Part shown: piece after piece, positions 6,354-14,501 of the stretch
How the letters are laid out: each line of letters opens with the position of its first letter
Position numbering within the stretch: position 1 is the first letter of the stretch
DNA from: GCA-001856825 sp049965815
Lineage (GTDB): Archaea > Thermoplasmatota > Thermoplasmata > Thermoplasmatales > GCA-001856825
NCBI GenBank assembly: GCA_049965815.1
Contig: JBMFVV010000025.1
Coordinates: 1 to 16,274 of the forward strand
Reading direction: 5' to 3'
DNA length: 16,274 bases
Made by a program: the position numbers and the translations under genes
The notes under the pieces: model-generated
Seen by the model: the letters and a program-made list of their open reading frames with translations, nothing else
What the model was told of the DNA's origin: nothing
The model's database searches: none

Positions 6354-8102
6354 CTAATATACCAAGACAGCAAATACTAGAGCAATAACAAATGCAACTA
6401 TTATATACGCGACGTACCACGACATAGAACTGTTCATAAATTTGTTAGTTATGAAACGAGAAAATGACCTGTAGAATTTACCAAGTGAAAGTATGGAATC
6501 CCAAAAGATGTTCTTTACGCCATCTTCCCTATCTGTCTCGGCTGAAAATGGCATAAGTATCTTTTTCAGCATTATCCTCATGTTATTGGAATATGCAAAC
6601 GAAGTGTACTCAGAGTCAAGGCTAATCCCACCGTTCCAAATCCCAGACTTTCTTAAATTAGGTTTACCAAAACCAAGGACAGCTACAATAGAGAAGAAAA
6701 AGATCAAAGCTAAAATGAATATTGGGGTAAGAACTCCAAAAGTCGTTACTGGTGTTAGACTAGAGGCTATCATGAATCCGTATGGGATTCCAAGCGAAAT
6801 GTTACCGGAAACGAAAGGACGACTCACGAATAGGGTAGACGCTACTCCGAAGAATACTACCAGGATACCCGCTGATAACACTGGTAATGAGAGTGAGATC
6901 TTTTCAGCTCTTTTTTCCTTTAAGAGCTGCGTGAAGGAAATGAATTTTATCATCGCGCCGGATATCAGGCCCTCACCTAGGGCAATCAGGGAGCCCACTA
7001 TTATTGAGAATATACCTAAAACCTGAAACTGGGTGGACTGCATGAAAAGGGATTCTAAAAGCATCCAAACAGCAACTCCCCCCAAAGTTGGTAGTAGGCC
7101 GGATAATGATGAAACAATAAGAATTCCTCCTAACTGATCGTATCTGTCCTTTCCTGATGACCTGCGCGAGAACACTCTTTCTCCAGAATTTCCACTTATC
7201 ATAAACAAACCTGTTTTAGAGACGGAATGGGCAAGGGAATAGAGTAATACTATAGATACCAGAAAAGCCCTTTCGTACTGTGAGGTTATCGCCATCACTA
7301 GTCCAAGGGCAACTAATATCCCCCCGTTGTTTTCGATAGTACTAAAGCCAGGAAGCACTTTTGTTCCTTCCGATGTGTATGCAAGGAGTGCAGCAAAGAA
7401 AACAGTAAATGCGCCTATTCCCATGAAAAGCATTCCTAGTAGCACATTAGATGGACTTATTAAGGTAACTTTCAGGATTCCGTATACTCCCATCAGTGTC
7501 ATCGTTGCACTCAAAAGTGCAGAAGCATTTGCCGGAGCACTGCCGTGAGAAACAGGTAGCCATTCACTCAGCATGAATGGGAGCAATCCCATTTTTATGA
7601 TGAATCCAAGGGAGACAAGCAACAAAGGAATGTCGCTTCCTAAATTGGTAAAGTTTATTGTTCCTGTGATGGAATATGCATAAGCAAAACCAGCGACGAT
7701 CAAGACCGTACTGAATTCGCTAAACGCAGAAAATAAGAATGCCGTTCCGGCTCTCTTGCTATTTAGTCCAATTATAGCATACCCACTCAGCGACATTACT
7801 TCCCAACCTGCTAGAAACTGGATGTAGTTGTTGGATTGGAGAACGATGACCATTCCAAATATGGATAGGGCGTAAAGGACAACAAGCCATCTTTCATATG
7901 TATCATATTTGACAGAGTACCATGAAATCAGGGTCCATACAACACCTGCAATCAGGAAAAAGAAATCAGTAACCTGAATTTGAAGCCCTTCTAATATAAC
8001 CATAACGACAGAAGATACAATGATGCCTGTGTAACCAGCCTTCTTGCTTCCCAGTGAAATCAGAACTGATGCTCCAAAAAAGGTTAGAACTATTAGGTTC
8101 AT
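6354..8102 (-). CDS. HyfB/NuoL-like antiporter-type membrane subunit of a hydrogenase-related complex
   Basis: Seen: 582 residues, strongly hydrophobic, about 15 or more membrane segments, of the NuoL/M/N (Mrp antiporter-like) family. The key ion-path residues are visible: Glu101 in GWEVMSLSGYA (helix 5) and Lys170 in IIKMGLLPF, followed by WLPVSHGSAPANASALLSA, the usual signature around helices 7 and 8. The C-terminus (after about residue 480) is a soluble loop plus a final helix (about 560-580), as in HyfB-type subunits; no long NuoL lateral helix is obvious. It is the last gene of the six-gene operon, two bases after the small-subunit gene, with a GGTGAGG ribosome site inside that gene's end. 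Role by family: proton or Na+ translocation coupled to electron transfer in the attached module. HyfB-like and MbhH-like names both fit. Confidence 0.88.
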   Translation of the reverse strand: MNLIVLTFFGASVLISLGSKKAGYTGIIVSSVVMVILEGLQIQVTDFFFLIAGVVWTLISWYSVKYDTYERWLVVLYALSIFGMVIVLQSNNYIQFLAGWEVMSLSGYAIIGLNSKRAGTAFLFSAFSEFSTVLIVAGFAYAYSITGTINFTNLGSDIPLLLVSLGFIIKMGLLPFMLSEWLPVSHGSAPANASALLSATMTLMGVYGILKVTLISPSNVLLGMLFMGIGAFTVFFAALLAYTSEGTKVLPGFSTIENNGGILVALGLVMAITSQYERAFLVSIVLLYSLAHSVSKTGLFMISGNSGERVFSRRSSGKDRYDQLGGILIVSSLSGLLPTLGGVAVWMLLESLFMQSTQFQVLGIFSIIVGSLIALGEGLISGAMIKFISFTQLLKEKRAEKISLSLPVLSAGILVVFFGVASTLFVSRPFVSGNISLGIPYGFMIASSLTPVTTFGVLTPIFILALIFFFSIVAVLGFGKPNLRKSGIWNGGISLDSEYTSFAYSNNMRIMLKKILMPFSAETDREDGVKNIFWDSILSLGKFYRSFSRFITNKFMNSSMSWYVAYIIVAFVIALVFAVLVY

Positions 8103-8104
8103 AT

Positions 8105-8722
8105 TTACTTCCTCACCCTAATAAGGGCATCAAGTATAGCGTAAGGATTAGGAGGGCATCCCGGGATATCTATTACAGAAATGTGGTCTGGGTTCTTTCC
8201 GATAACTCCTCCTGTTATGGCACATACTCCAAGTGCTATAACAGTTTTAGGCTCAGGCATAGCATCGTATGCCAAGAGGAAGACCTCCTCCATCTTGGGG
8301 GTATATACTCCCATTATCACTATAGCATCTGCGTGCCTAGGAGTGTTCGTAAAAAATATACCGAGTCGATTGAGATCGTATTGCGGATATGAAAGAGCCC
8401 TCAGCTCTACATTACACGCTCCACATGCACCAAAGTCGAATGGATAAATGAAAAATGACTTCTTGAATTGACCATAATTATTCTTTGGCTCTGTTCTTGC
8501 AATGTTTCCGGTTGGTTTGTAATTAGGGAAACATCTTCTGCAATAAATGCACTTTTCTGCATCCCACGTGTCATTGGTTATTGCATCAGTAGGACAGTTT
8601 GCATTACCCTTTCCTGCTATTCCTCCAGACCAAGCTGCCACTTCATCTGGAGGAGACAAAGGAAATCTTTCAGTCTCTATTCCTCTGTTAACTCCTTTCA
8701 AGAACCAATTTTTATTCTTCAT
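8105..8722 (-). CDS. NuoB/HyfI-like small subunit fused to a one-cluster ferredoxin domain
   Basis: Seen: 205 residues. The C-terminal part (about 85-205) is the NuoB/hydrogenase small-subunit fold with all four Fe-S ligands: Cys100 and Cys103 (GACGAC), Cys167 (GVCAITGG) and Cys189 (GCPPNP). The N-terminal part (about 35-80) holds a Cys-Pro (Cys43) and a CxxCxxC (Cys58, 61, 64) motif. This is half of a 2[4Fe-4S] ferredoxin of HyfH/NuoI type, enough for one [4Fe-4S] cluster. Operons of this family usually encode the ferredoxin subunit separately, and no separate ferredoxin gene is present here. The ATG overlaps the large-subunit stop as ATGA. Role: an electron wire between an external donor and the membrane module. 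The fusion may be lineage-typical; I cannot check that here. Confidence 0.88.
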   Translation of the reverse strand: MKNKNWFLKGVNRGIETERFPLSPPDEVAAWSGGIAGKGNANCPTDAITNDTWDAEKCIYCRRCFPNYKPTGNIARTEPKNNYGQFKKSFFIYPFDFGACGACNVELRALSYPQYDLNRLGIFFTNTPRHADAIVIMGVYTPKMEEVFLLAYDAMPEPKTVIALGVCAITGGVIGKNPDHISVIDIPGCPPNPYAILDALIRVRK

Positions 8723-9903
8723 TTTATGCTCACCGCCAACTCAGAAATCCATATTCCAAAGCTCTCCCAATTAAAGTGAAAATCAGTAAAGACCCCACCC
8801 TTCATTGACTCCAGGAATACCGGGAAGTTGATTTCGGATGGAGTCAGGATATCAAGTTCTCTTATTCTTCCATCTTTCACTTCAACAAGGTAAGTTAGAT
8901 CTCCTGCAGGCGACTCTACCCTTGCGATTCCTTTCCCCTCCATTTCAAAGGAGCTATTGTCTTTAGAAGTGAATTTTATGTCCAATTTCGAATAAGTATC
9001 CATCTTCTTAATTATTTCTAGCGATTGAAATATCTCATTAAACATTTGGATTAATCGACTGTAGGCATCTCCATCAAGCTCCACTACCGGCATAAATCCA
9101 AGAGATGCATATGGAAGAGCTTCACTATCTACTCTAGCGTCAAAATGAAATCCAGAGGACCTTGCAACAGGTCCTGTACTTTTCTCCGATCTAACTTTTC
9201 CGTTATTCTGTAACCTGTCAACAAAAATCGCCGAACCTACCAGGGATTCTTGAATCGTTCTAAGTTCGTCAGCTATGGGCAATAAGTCAACATATATTCC
9301 ACCAAAGTCTACGTTAACTGAGTTTATTCCATTTATCCCGAAGAAGAAACGATGTCCGGTATACCGCCCAATAAGTCTTGAAACGCGCTCCTCGAGAGAG
9401 TTTAGAAAACTCAATGGGACTCCAAAGCCTGCAGGTTCGACCATTCTGGAAAGAACATAAATGTGGGACCTGATTCGTTCAAGTTCAATTTCAATAATCC
9501 TCTTAGCTTTAACTTTATCGTCTGGAATTATCCCAAGTGCATCCTCAATCGATAGCAAAAATGCTATGGTGTGAGAAGCAGAATGAAATCCGTTTAGCCT
9601 CTCAATGTTCAATTGTGCGTCCTCTATAGTATTTCCAATGATTTTGAGACTCCTCTGTTTGAATTCTGTATGGGCTGAAATATTGTTTATGACCTCACCT
9701 GGGGTAGAAATAAGGAATCTGACAGATTCCATCAACCCGCCCGTTGATGGTCCATAACTGAAATTGAATTCCCCTCTTGATTTGATCTCTTGGTCTGGCT
9801 GCACGTAATCGGAAGCTGGAGAAAGAACACTCGCATACAAATCATAATTGCCCAATTTCCCTATTTGTCTCCCTTCTGGTTCTCCATACCTATAGTATCG
9901 CAT
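8719..9903 (-). CDS. HyfG/NuoD-like large subunit lacking all NiFe-ligand cysteines (Ehr type)
   Basis: Seen: 394 residues of the 49-kDa/[NiFe] large-subunit fold (IGNTIEDAQ, ERLNGFHSASHT, RIIEIELERIRSH, SRMVEPAGFG, GINGINSVNVDFGG). The L1 position that in hydrogenases reads ER.CG.C...H here reads E101-R-L-N104-G-F-H107, then His111. The C-terminal L2 position (DPC..C in hydrogenases) reads D374-F-H376-F-N-W379. Both Cys pairs are replaced, and the protein has no cysteine at all. A NiFe centre by the known ligands is therefore impossible. L1 keeps the hydrogenase-like ER.xG...SH frame rather than the complex I form, which fits the group called energy-converting hydrogenase-related (Ehr). The substrate is unknown. 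A GGTGGTGA ribosome site (9915-9908) supports the ATG at 9903, which overlaps the upstream gene by 14 bases. Confidence 0.88.
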   Translation of the reverse strand: MRYYRYGEPEGRQIGKLGNYDLYASVLSPASDYVQPDQEIKSRGEFNFSYGPSTGGLMESVRFLISTPGEVINNISAHTEFKQRSLKIIGNTIEDAQLNIERLNGFHSASHTIAFLLSIEDALGIIPDDKVKAKRIIEIELERIRSHIYVLSRMVEPAGFGVPLSFLNSLEERVSRLIGRYTGHRFFFGINGINSVNVDFGGIYVDLLPIADELRTIQESLVGSAIFVDRLQNNGKVRSEKSTGPVARSSGFHFDARVDSEALPYASLGFMPVVELDGDAYSRLIQMFNEIFQSLEIIKKMDTYSKLDIKFTSKDNSSFEMEGKGIARVESPAGDLTYLVEVKDGRIRELDILTPSEINFPVFLESMKGGVFTDFHFNWESFGIWISELAVSIK

Positions 9904-11227
9904 AGTTCATCACCACCAGTGCAAAAATACCTATCAGAAGCGAAACTATTGCTGAGATAAGGGGTATGACCCTTAATACCCCGCCCACATCCTTCCCTTC
10001 ATCCTTCCCTTCAAATAACATAAGAGTGATGCTGTAGTTTACAGCGATGAAGGATGCACCCAAGAAGAATAAGACAACGGCAAAAATTATGAAGAGGTGA
10101 AGACTTGCTAGCCTTAGAAGAATGATGAATTCGCCAACGAAAATTCCAAATGGCGGAGCACCCGTGACAGCTAGGGATGAAAGAAGTAAAGAAGCTGAGG
10201 TAGTCTTCATCGAACTCCATATTCCTGTTACTTCTCCAATTATTTTTGTCTTCTTCTGAAGAAAAATGTTTCCAGATGAATAGAATGCAGCGGACTTTGC
10301 AAAGGTGTGAGAAACTAGAAGTATGGATGCACCAATTATTCCAACACCCCCCAGAACAAGGCCTAACAGTGCCATACTCATGTTTTCCATCGTAGAGTAA
10401 GCGAACATTCTTTTGTATCTGTACTGGTAACTCATAAATATGGAAGATGCGGCTATTGTTGCGACTGCGAATCCTGCATAAAATGGCATTGTTGGAGCTA
10501 TTTGATATACCATATAGAGAACATAGAGTGCAGTAGGAACCAGTACTCCAGAGAACAAGGCACTTACTGGTGGAGGTGATTCGCTGTGTGCATCAGGAAG
10601 CCATGTGTGAACCGGAAACAGTCCAACTTTTGTTCCAAATCCAACAAGGGCGATCACAGCTATTATATGTGAAAGAAGAGTGATTCTTGAAGGCATTGCT
10701 AGAATTTGTGTTACCGTGAGAGTGTGAAAGTCGTAGTAGATTAAGATTACAGAGATGAATGCAAGCCCGATACCTGCAGAAGCTATGATCAAATATCTCC
10801 AAGCTGCCTCTACTGAAGTTTCGCTTCTCTCTACCATAATTAGCAGAACTGATGATACTGTTGTTGCTTCTATACCGACCCACATCAAGCCATAGTTGTT
10901 TATCACAAGACTGAAGAGCATTGAAGCTACGAAGAAATTGCTCATGAAATAGTATGTCTTAATAGACCGCTCCGACCCCCCATCAGTAAAATACTTAGAG
11001 GCATAGATTGAGGAAAGCAGGTAGATGGATGAAACCATCACGATGAATATCGATGTGAGGGCCGTCACATAGAAAAGTCCTGCAATTTGGGGAGTGCCCA
11101 TTATGAAGAGAGAGAGTATCACTTCCAATGAAGCAGCTAGAATGGTGGAATGTTTTAGGAATCGTGTAGGATATGCTATATTTGCCGCTATTGGGATTAA
11201 AATTAGCAGAAATTCGAGAACAGTCAT
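9890..11227 (-). CDS. HyfF/NuoN-like antiporter-type membrane subunit
   Basis: Seen: 445 residues with about 12-14 membrane helices, of the NuoL/M/N antiporter-like family. Glu120 in WVGIEATTVSSVLL (helix 5) and Lys200 in GFGTKVGLFPVHTWLPDAHSE, with the following SPPPVSALFSGVL, match the proton-path signature. The length is typical of HyfF-type and short NuoM/N-type subunits. It starts directly after the stop of the HyfE-like gene, and its last codons (MNYAIL) overlap the start of the large-subunit gene. Role by family: the second ion-translocating subunit of the complex. HyfF versus HyfD naming is uncertain, but with one HyfB-like gene already in the operon HyfF is the natural call. Confidence 0.87.
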   Translation of the reverse strand: MTVLEFLLILIPIAANIAYPTRFLKHSTILAASLEVILSLFIMGTPQIAGLFYVTALTSIFIVMVSSIYLLSSIYASKYFTDGGSERSIKTYYFMSNFFVASMLFSLVINNYGLMWVGIEATTVSSVLLIMVERSETSVEAAWRYLIIASAGIGLAFISVILIYYDFHTLTVTQILAMPSRITLLSHIIAVIALVGFGTKVGLFPVHTWLPDAHSESPPPVSALFSGVLVPTALYVLYMVYQIAPTMPFYAGFAVATIAASSIFMSYQYRYKRMFAYSTMENMSMALLGLVLGGVGIIGASILLVSHTFAKSAAFYSSGNIFLQKKTKIIGEVTGIWSSMKTTSASLLLSSLAVTGAPPFGIFVGEFIILLRLASLHLFIIFAVVLFFLGASFIAVNYSITLMLFEGKDEGKDVGGVLRVIPLISAIVSLLIGIFALVVMNYAIL

Positions 11228-11872
11228 TTAGCCTCTCAGCTCCTCCATCGGAAGATGGCTATCTTTTTCAACTACAATCACAGAGGAAATAACCACTAGA
11301 ATGAAGACGTCCAAAATTACGCTTGCATCTATTACAATTGGTACCGGCAGTAGGAAAACTGCCATAAGGATTAGAGCATTTTCTTCTTCCACATATCCTA
11401 TGACCTGTGCAAATGTCCCCTTCCTTGAGATTATAAGGAATAAGCCCATGAAAAGCAATGCAAATGGGAAAAGTAATATTGTGCTAGATCCGATTTCAAG
11501 TGGTCCGATAATCCTTGAAAAAACGTCAAAGTACACGATTCCTATTCCTAATAGAATGAAGAGCAGAGCAACAAGAAACGAAGAAGCTAGCCCCCTAGAT
11601 TGCTCCCTTAATACGGGCGATCTCTGACGTATCTTAGATTCAAGTTGAAGTGATACCAGGATACCTCTTAGGAATATCAACAGAATGCCTAGAATCACAA
11701 GAGTGATAGAATGATTGAGGTAGGCAAGAATGAGCACTATCGACGCTAGTATGACGGACTGGACAGAAACTCCCCTTATCATTGGGCGAATAAATGATTG
11801 CCCCTGCAAATAAAATGAGCTGACCATTGTAAGGGCCGCCAGAAAATATACCAAGGAATAATAAGAGATCAT
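11228..11872 (-). CDS. HyfE-like membrane subunit
   Basis: Seen: 214 residues with about six or seven hydrophobic helices. A short basic loop lies after the third helix (LESKIRQRSPVLREQSRG), and the second half contains the segment GTFAQVIGYVEEENALILM. That GY..EEN.. segment resembles HyfE and NuoK-like subunits, where the acidic pair lies in a membrane helix on the ion path. The ATG overlaps the HyfC-like stop (ATGA), and the stop is followed at once by the HyfF-like ATG. The place between HyfC and HyfF matches hydrogenase-4 type operons. The identity is strong by position and moderate by sequence. Confidence 0.8.
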   Translation of the reverse strand: MISYYSLVYFLAALTMVSSFYLQGQSFIRPMIRGVSVQSVILASIVLILAYLNHSITLVILGILLIFLRGILVSLQLESKIRQRSPVLREQSRGLASSFLVALLFILLGIGIVYFDVFSRIIGPLEIGSSTILLFPFALLFMGLFLIISRKGTFAQVIGYVEEENALILMAVFLLPVPIVIDASVILDVFILVVISSVIVVEKDSHLPMEELRG

Positions 11873-12825
11873 TTCATCATCACGCTGAAAATCAGGAATA
11901 ACAGGGAGAATGTGAATGCAACTGCAAGGTAATCCTGGACCTTGAACAGTCTTAGTTTTGCCAAGGAAGTTTCAATTACCAATAGCACCATTATCAGTAT
12001 GAGCCACTTTCCGAACATTATACCCAAATCAATTATTGAGCTTGGAAACGAGGAAAATAGGCCCCACGGAATGAGAAATACGTTTAGGAAAACCGAGCCG
12101 AGTAGGAACTGCTTCATGTACGACCCCCATTTCAATATTGCAAGAAGTTTACCGCTGTATTCGTAGTTAAGCCCATCATCAATCATGCCCAGTTCCATCA
12201 ATCCCGAGCTTTCAACTGGTATCCTGCCACTCTCGAAGATGAACAGCATAAAGAACGCCACTGTGGCAAAAACATGATCTAAATCGAGATAAGATGATGG
12301 ATGGGTAATGATGAAATTATTTGTGATATACGGATTATTTGTCCCCGTAATTAGAGCCACACTGAAAAAGACTGTAATTAAGGTAGCCTCAGACAAATAG
12401 TTGAATGAAACTGATCTTGCTACACTCATCGTAGTAAAATTACTGCCACTGTCCATCGCAGCAAGGTACTTCAAGAAGGCAGCTAGTGCGAAGAGGAGAG
12501 CACCCCCCAAAAAGTCCACAGTAGCTGTGAAGTAAATTGGAGCAGCGATTATGACTGGGATGACAAGCGCAATAAGGCAGTAGATTCCAAAAACCACGTA
12601 AGGAACGAGAACAAAGACAAAGCCCGAGTTTTTCGATACAACTGTCACTTTCCTAAGTAATTTTATAATGTCATAATAGGGCTGGAAGAAACTAGGACCC
12701 CTTTTCAGTTCAATTTTGCTCTTGAGAGATGCATATATTCCGACTATAAGTGGTGATAATATTATCACACCTAGCAGTTGTATCACTGTGTTTTCCACGA
12801 GCCCCATCCAGTTCATATTCTTCAT
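11869..12825 (-). CDS. HyfC/NuoH-like membrane subunit
   Basis: Seen: 318 residues with about eight helices, of the NuoH/HyfC family that anchors the electron-transfer arm. The first cytosolic loop carries KRGPSFFQPYYDIIKLLRK (residues 41-59), the family hallmark. The acidic loop at 204-225 (ESSGLMELGMIDDG then YEYSG) matches the conserved Glu-rich motif at the quinone or interface side. It is the first gene of the six-gene operon. ATG at 12825 is chosen because it precedes the first helix by only a few residues; ATG at codon 4 is possible. A 125-base gap to the MutS-like gene upstream probably holds the promoter. There is no NuoA, NuoJ or NADH-module gene in the operon, so this is not classic complex I. 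Confidence 0.88.
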   Translation of the reverse strand: MKNMNWMGLVENTVIQLLGVIILSPLIVGIYASLKSKIELKRGPSFFQPYYDIIKLLRKVTVVSKNSGFVFVLVPYVVFGIYCLIALVIPVIIAAPIYFTATVDFLGGALLFALAAFLKYLAAMDSGSNFTTMSVARSVSFNYLSEATLITVFFSVALITGTNNPYITNNFIITHPSSYLDLDHVFATVAFFMLFIFESGRIPVESSGLMELGMIDDGLNYEYSGKLLAILKWGSYMKQFLLGSVFLNVFLIPWGLFSSFPSSIIDLGIMFGKWLILIMVLLVIETSLAKLRLFKVQDYLAVAFTFSLLFLIFSVMMK

Positions 12826-12861
12826 TCCAATAAGGCTCCATCGTCCTTTCGAAGGCGGTTC

Positions 12862-12872
12862 AGGTACTACCT
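12862..12872. repeat. Small palindrome in the upstream region of the Ehr-type operon
   Basis: AGGTACTACCT is a perfect inverted repeat around one base. It lies about 40 bases upstream of the HyfC-like ATG, between a TATA-like stretch (about 12917-12927 on the minus strand) and the start. It could be an operator for the operon, but a short palindrome like this may be chance. Confidence 0.3.
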
Positions 12873-12916
12873 ACGGAGGGGCCATTCCGCTATGTGTTGG
12901 GGTTGATTTGAGAGTC

Positions 12917-12929
12917 GTATATTATCTTT
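12917..12929 (-). promoter_or_regulatory. TATA-like stretch for the Ehr-type operon
   Basis: On the minus strand AAGATAATATACG lies about 95 bases upstream of the HyfC-like ATG. This would leave a 5' leader of about 70 bases. It is the only clear AT-rich box in the 125-base gap. Read-through from the MutS-like genes is also possible, as no T-run follows their stop. Confidence 0.35.
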
Positions 12930-12950
12930 TCTTGCTTTGAACAACTTCCT

Positions 12951-14501
12951 TTAAGAAAGATGCGAACTCCGTCTATTGTCTATACTGAAAATTTCATGAA
13001 ACAGATCTTCCCCGTAGCTCGTGCTCTGGGGTTTTCCTTGAATCACTTTAAACGTTCTACGCCCGTTGTCGAGTCTCTCCGCGACAAGGAATCGTACATC
13101 ATACGATGGATCATTTAGAAATAACTGTGTGAGTTCATAAAGATGGGTAACAAATAGGACGGTCACATTGCTATCAACAAGTCCCCTAATAATCTGATAT
13201 GCAATCTGGGACCCCTCCAGAGCGTTTGTTGACGAAAATGATTCATTGAAAAGCACCACACACCCCGGACTTAATTTATTCACGATCATTTTCATCCTGT
13301 TGAGCTCCTCGTCGAATTTTCCGAGGGTCATTTCCTTTTCTTCCTCTCTTTTGAAATGCGTATATACAACTCGAAAAGAAGACGCAGAAAATTCCATTGC
13401 TCCTACGAACATCCCTGCCTTCATCAACAGCAGTGCTTGACCTATACTTCTGAGAAAAGTTGACTTACCACCTCTGTTTGGACCGGTTATTAATGTCAGC
13501 CTGTGGTTACTAAGCGGTAGGTCATTTGTCACAACTTTGCCGTTTAACGCTATAAGCAGTGTAATATCATAGAGACCATTGAAACCTAATGCCGAATCAT
13601 TGGCTGGTTTTGGGTCTGGGAAACAAGTGGATCCCCCAGTTTTTTGAATCTCTTCGTAAAGATTGATGCAGCCAATAAAAAATGCAAGTTCTGCCGCAAG
13701 ACTATTGATGAAGTTCAACACGTTATCTGCCACATTTCTCAAAACGGTTGATACTGATATTAAGCTCCTGTTCCGAATGTTAGCAAGTTCCTGGTAACCC
13801 GATTCGTCCCTTTCAGGTAGTGCATAAGTATATCTCCTGTCTCTTAACGTAGATCCAATAGCACTAACAAGGTTATCATGTTTAATATCTGGAACAACAA
13901 GGCGAATATCTACTAGTTCGCAGGATCCATTTAGTCCTCCAAATACTTTTACCCCGTTTCGAAATTTCAGGTTCTGTAAATTTTCTCTGATTTCTGCCAA
14001 ATAGCTTTCACTGAATTCATCCTTTAGCTGGTTAAACAGGTTACTGAAACCTGCTGAATAAAATGTTTTAGAATGCGATTCCGATATTTTTTTAATATTC
14101 TCTAGGACAGGCACATAGAACTCTAAAATTGAGATGGATTCATGCAGAGAATACTCTGGATTGGTAGTACCAAACCAGAAAAATTCTTTTCGTGCCTTTT
14201 CTATGTTTTCGATCAGGAATGAATACATATCCCTGATCGAGTCTCTGTTCTTAAGTGAGTCTTTTACAGCATCCTGTCTGTATTTAATTTCAGCTGGTTC
14301 GGAAATACTGTTCAGCACGATTTTTTGTGATACATCTTTAATTCTCTTGTCTCCTTTTGCCATAATCTCAAATATCTGGTGAAGGCCAAGATCAATAATT
14401 AGCTCACTTGAGTCTGTGGGAAGGCTCTGTGTAGCATCGAAGTCTCTGTCAATGAATAATAGTTTAGAACTTAGTTTACCCCTGACTCTACTTTCAGTCA
14501 C
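12951..14501 (-). CDS. MutS-like ATPase, second gene of a paralogous pair
   Basis: Seen: 516 residues with a helical core (about 30-280) and a C-terminal MutS domain V ATPase. Walker A is TGPNRGGKSTF (339-349), Walker B is CVVLFNESFSST (414-425) and the H-loop is VTHLYEL with His453. The mismatch-recognition domain I and connector domain II of full-length MutS are absent. Walker B has Asn419-Glu420 where MutS has Asp-Glu; from memory, some short bacterial MutS-like proteins also read FNESF. It starts with GTG, overlapping the upstream paralogue by eight bases (GTGACTGA), so translation is coupled. Role by family: a DNA-structure-binding ATPase dimer or clamp; a mismatch repair role is not supported without domain I. 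The partner is probably the upstream gene product. Confidence 0.87.
   Translation of the reverse strand: MTESRVRGKLSSKLLFIDRDFDATQSLPTDSSELIIDLGLHQIFEIMAKGDKRIKDVSQKIVLNSISEPAEIKYRQDAVKDSLKNRDSIRDMYSFLIENIEKARKEFFWFGTTNPEYSLHESISILEFYVPVLENIKKISESHSKTFYSAGFSNLFNQLKDEFSESYLAEIRENLQNLKFRNGVKVFGGLNGSCELVDIRLVVPDIKHDNLVSAIGSTLRDRRYTYALPERDESGYQELANIRNRSLISVSTVLRNVADNVLNFINSLAAELAFFIGCINLYEEIQKTGGSTCFPDPKPANDSALGFNGLYDITLLIALNGKVVTNDLPLSNHRLTLITGPNRGGKSTFLRSIGQALLLMKAGMFVGAMEFSASSFRVVYTHFKREEEKEMTLGKFDEELNRMKMIVNKLSPGCVVLFNESFSSTNALEGSQIAYQIIRGLVDSNVTVLFVTHLYELTQLFLNDPSYDVRFLVAERLDNGRRTFKVIQGKPQSTSYGEDLFHEIFSIDNRRSSHLS

Noticed and set aside
6493..7548. Long plus-strand open frames (up to 177 codons) opposite the HyfB-like gene
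   Set aside because: The minus-strand protein has the conserved antiporter-family signature. The plus-strand frames have no ribosome site and read as mirror images of hydrophobic codons.
8719..9903. Active [NiFe] hydrogenase large subunit
   Set aside because: All four metal-ligand cysteines are missing, and no cysteine exists in the protein to replace them.
6354..12825. Classic respiratory complex I
   Set aside because: No NuoA, NuoJ or NADH-module genes are present, the L1 region of the large subunit is hydrogenase-like, and the gene order is that of hydrogenase-4 type operons.
12716..12940. A 74-codon plus-strand frame across the HyfC start and its upstream gap
   Set aside because: It overlaps the start of a clear gene, shows no motif, and its second half lies in a probable promoter region.
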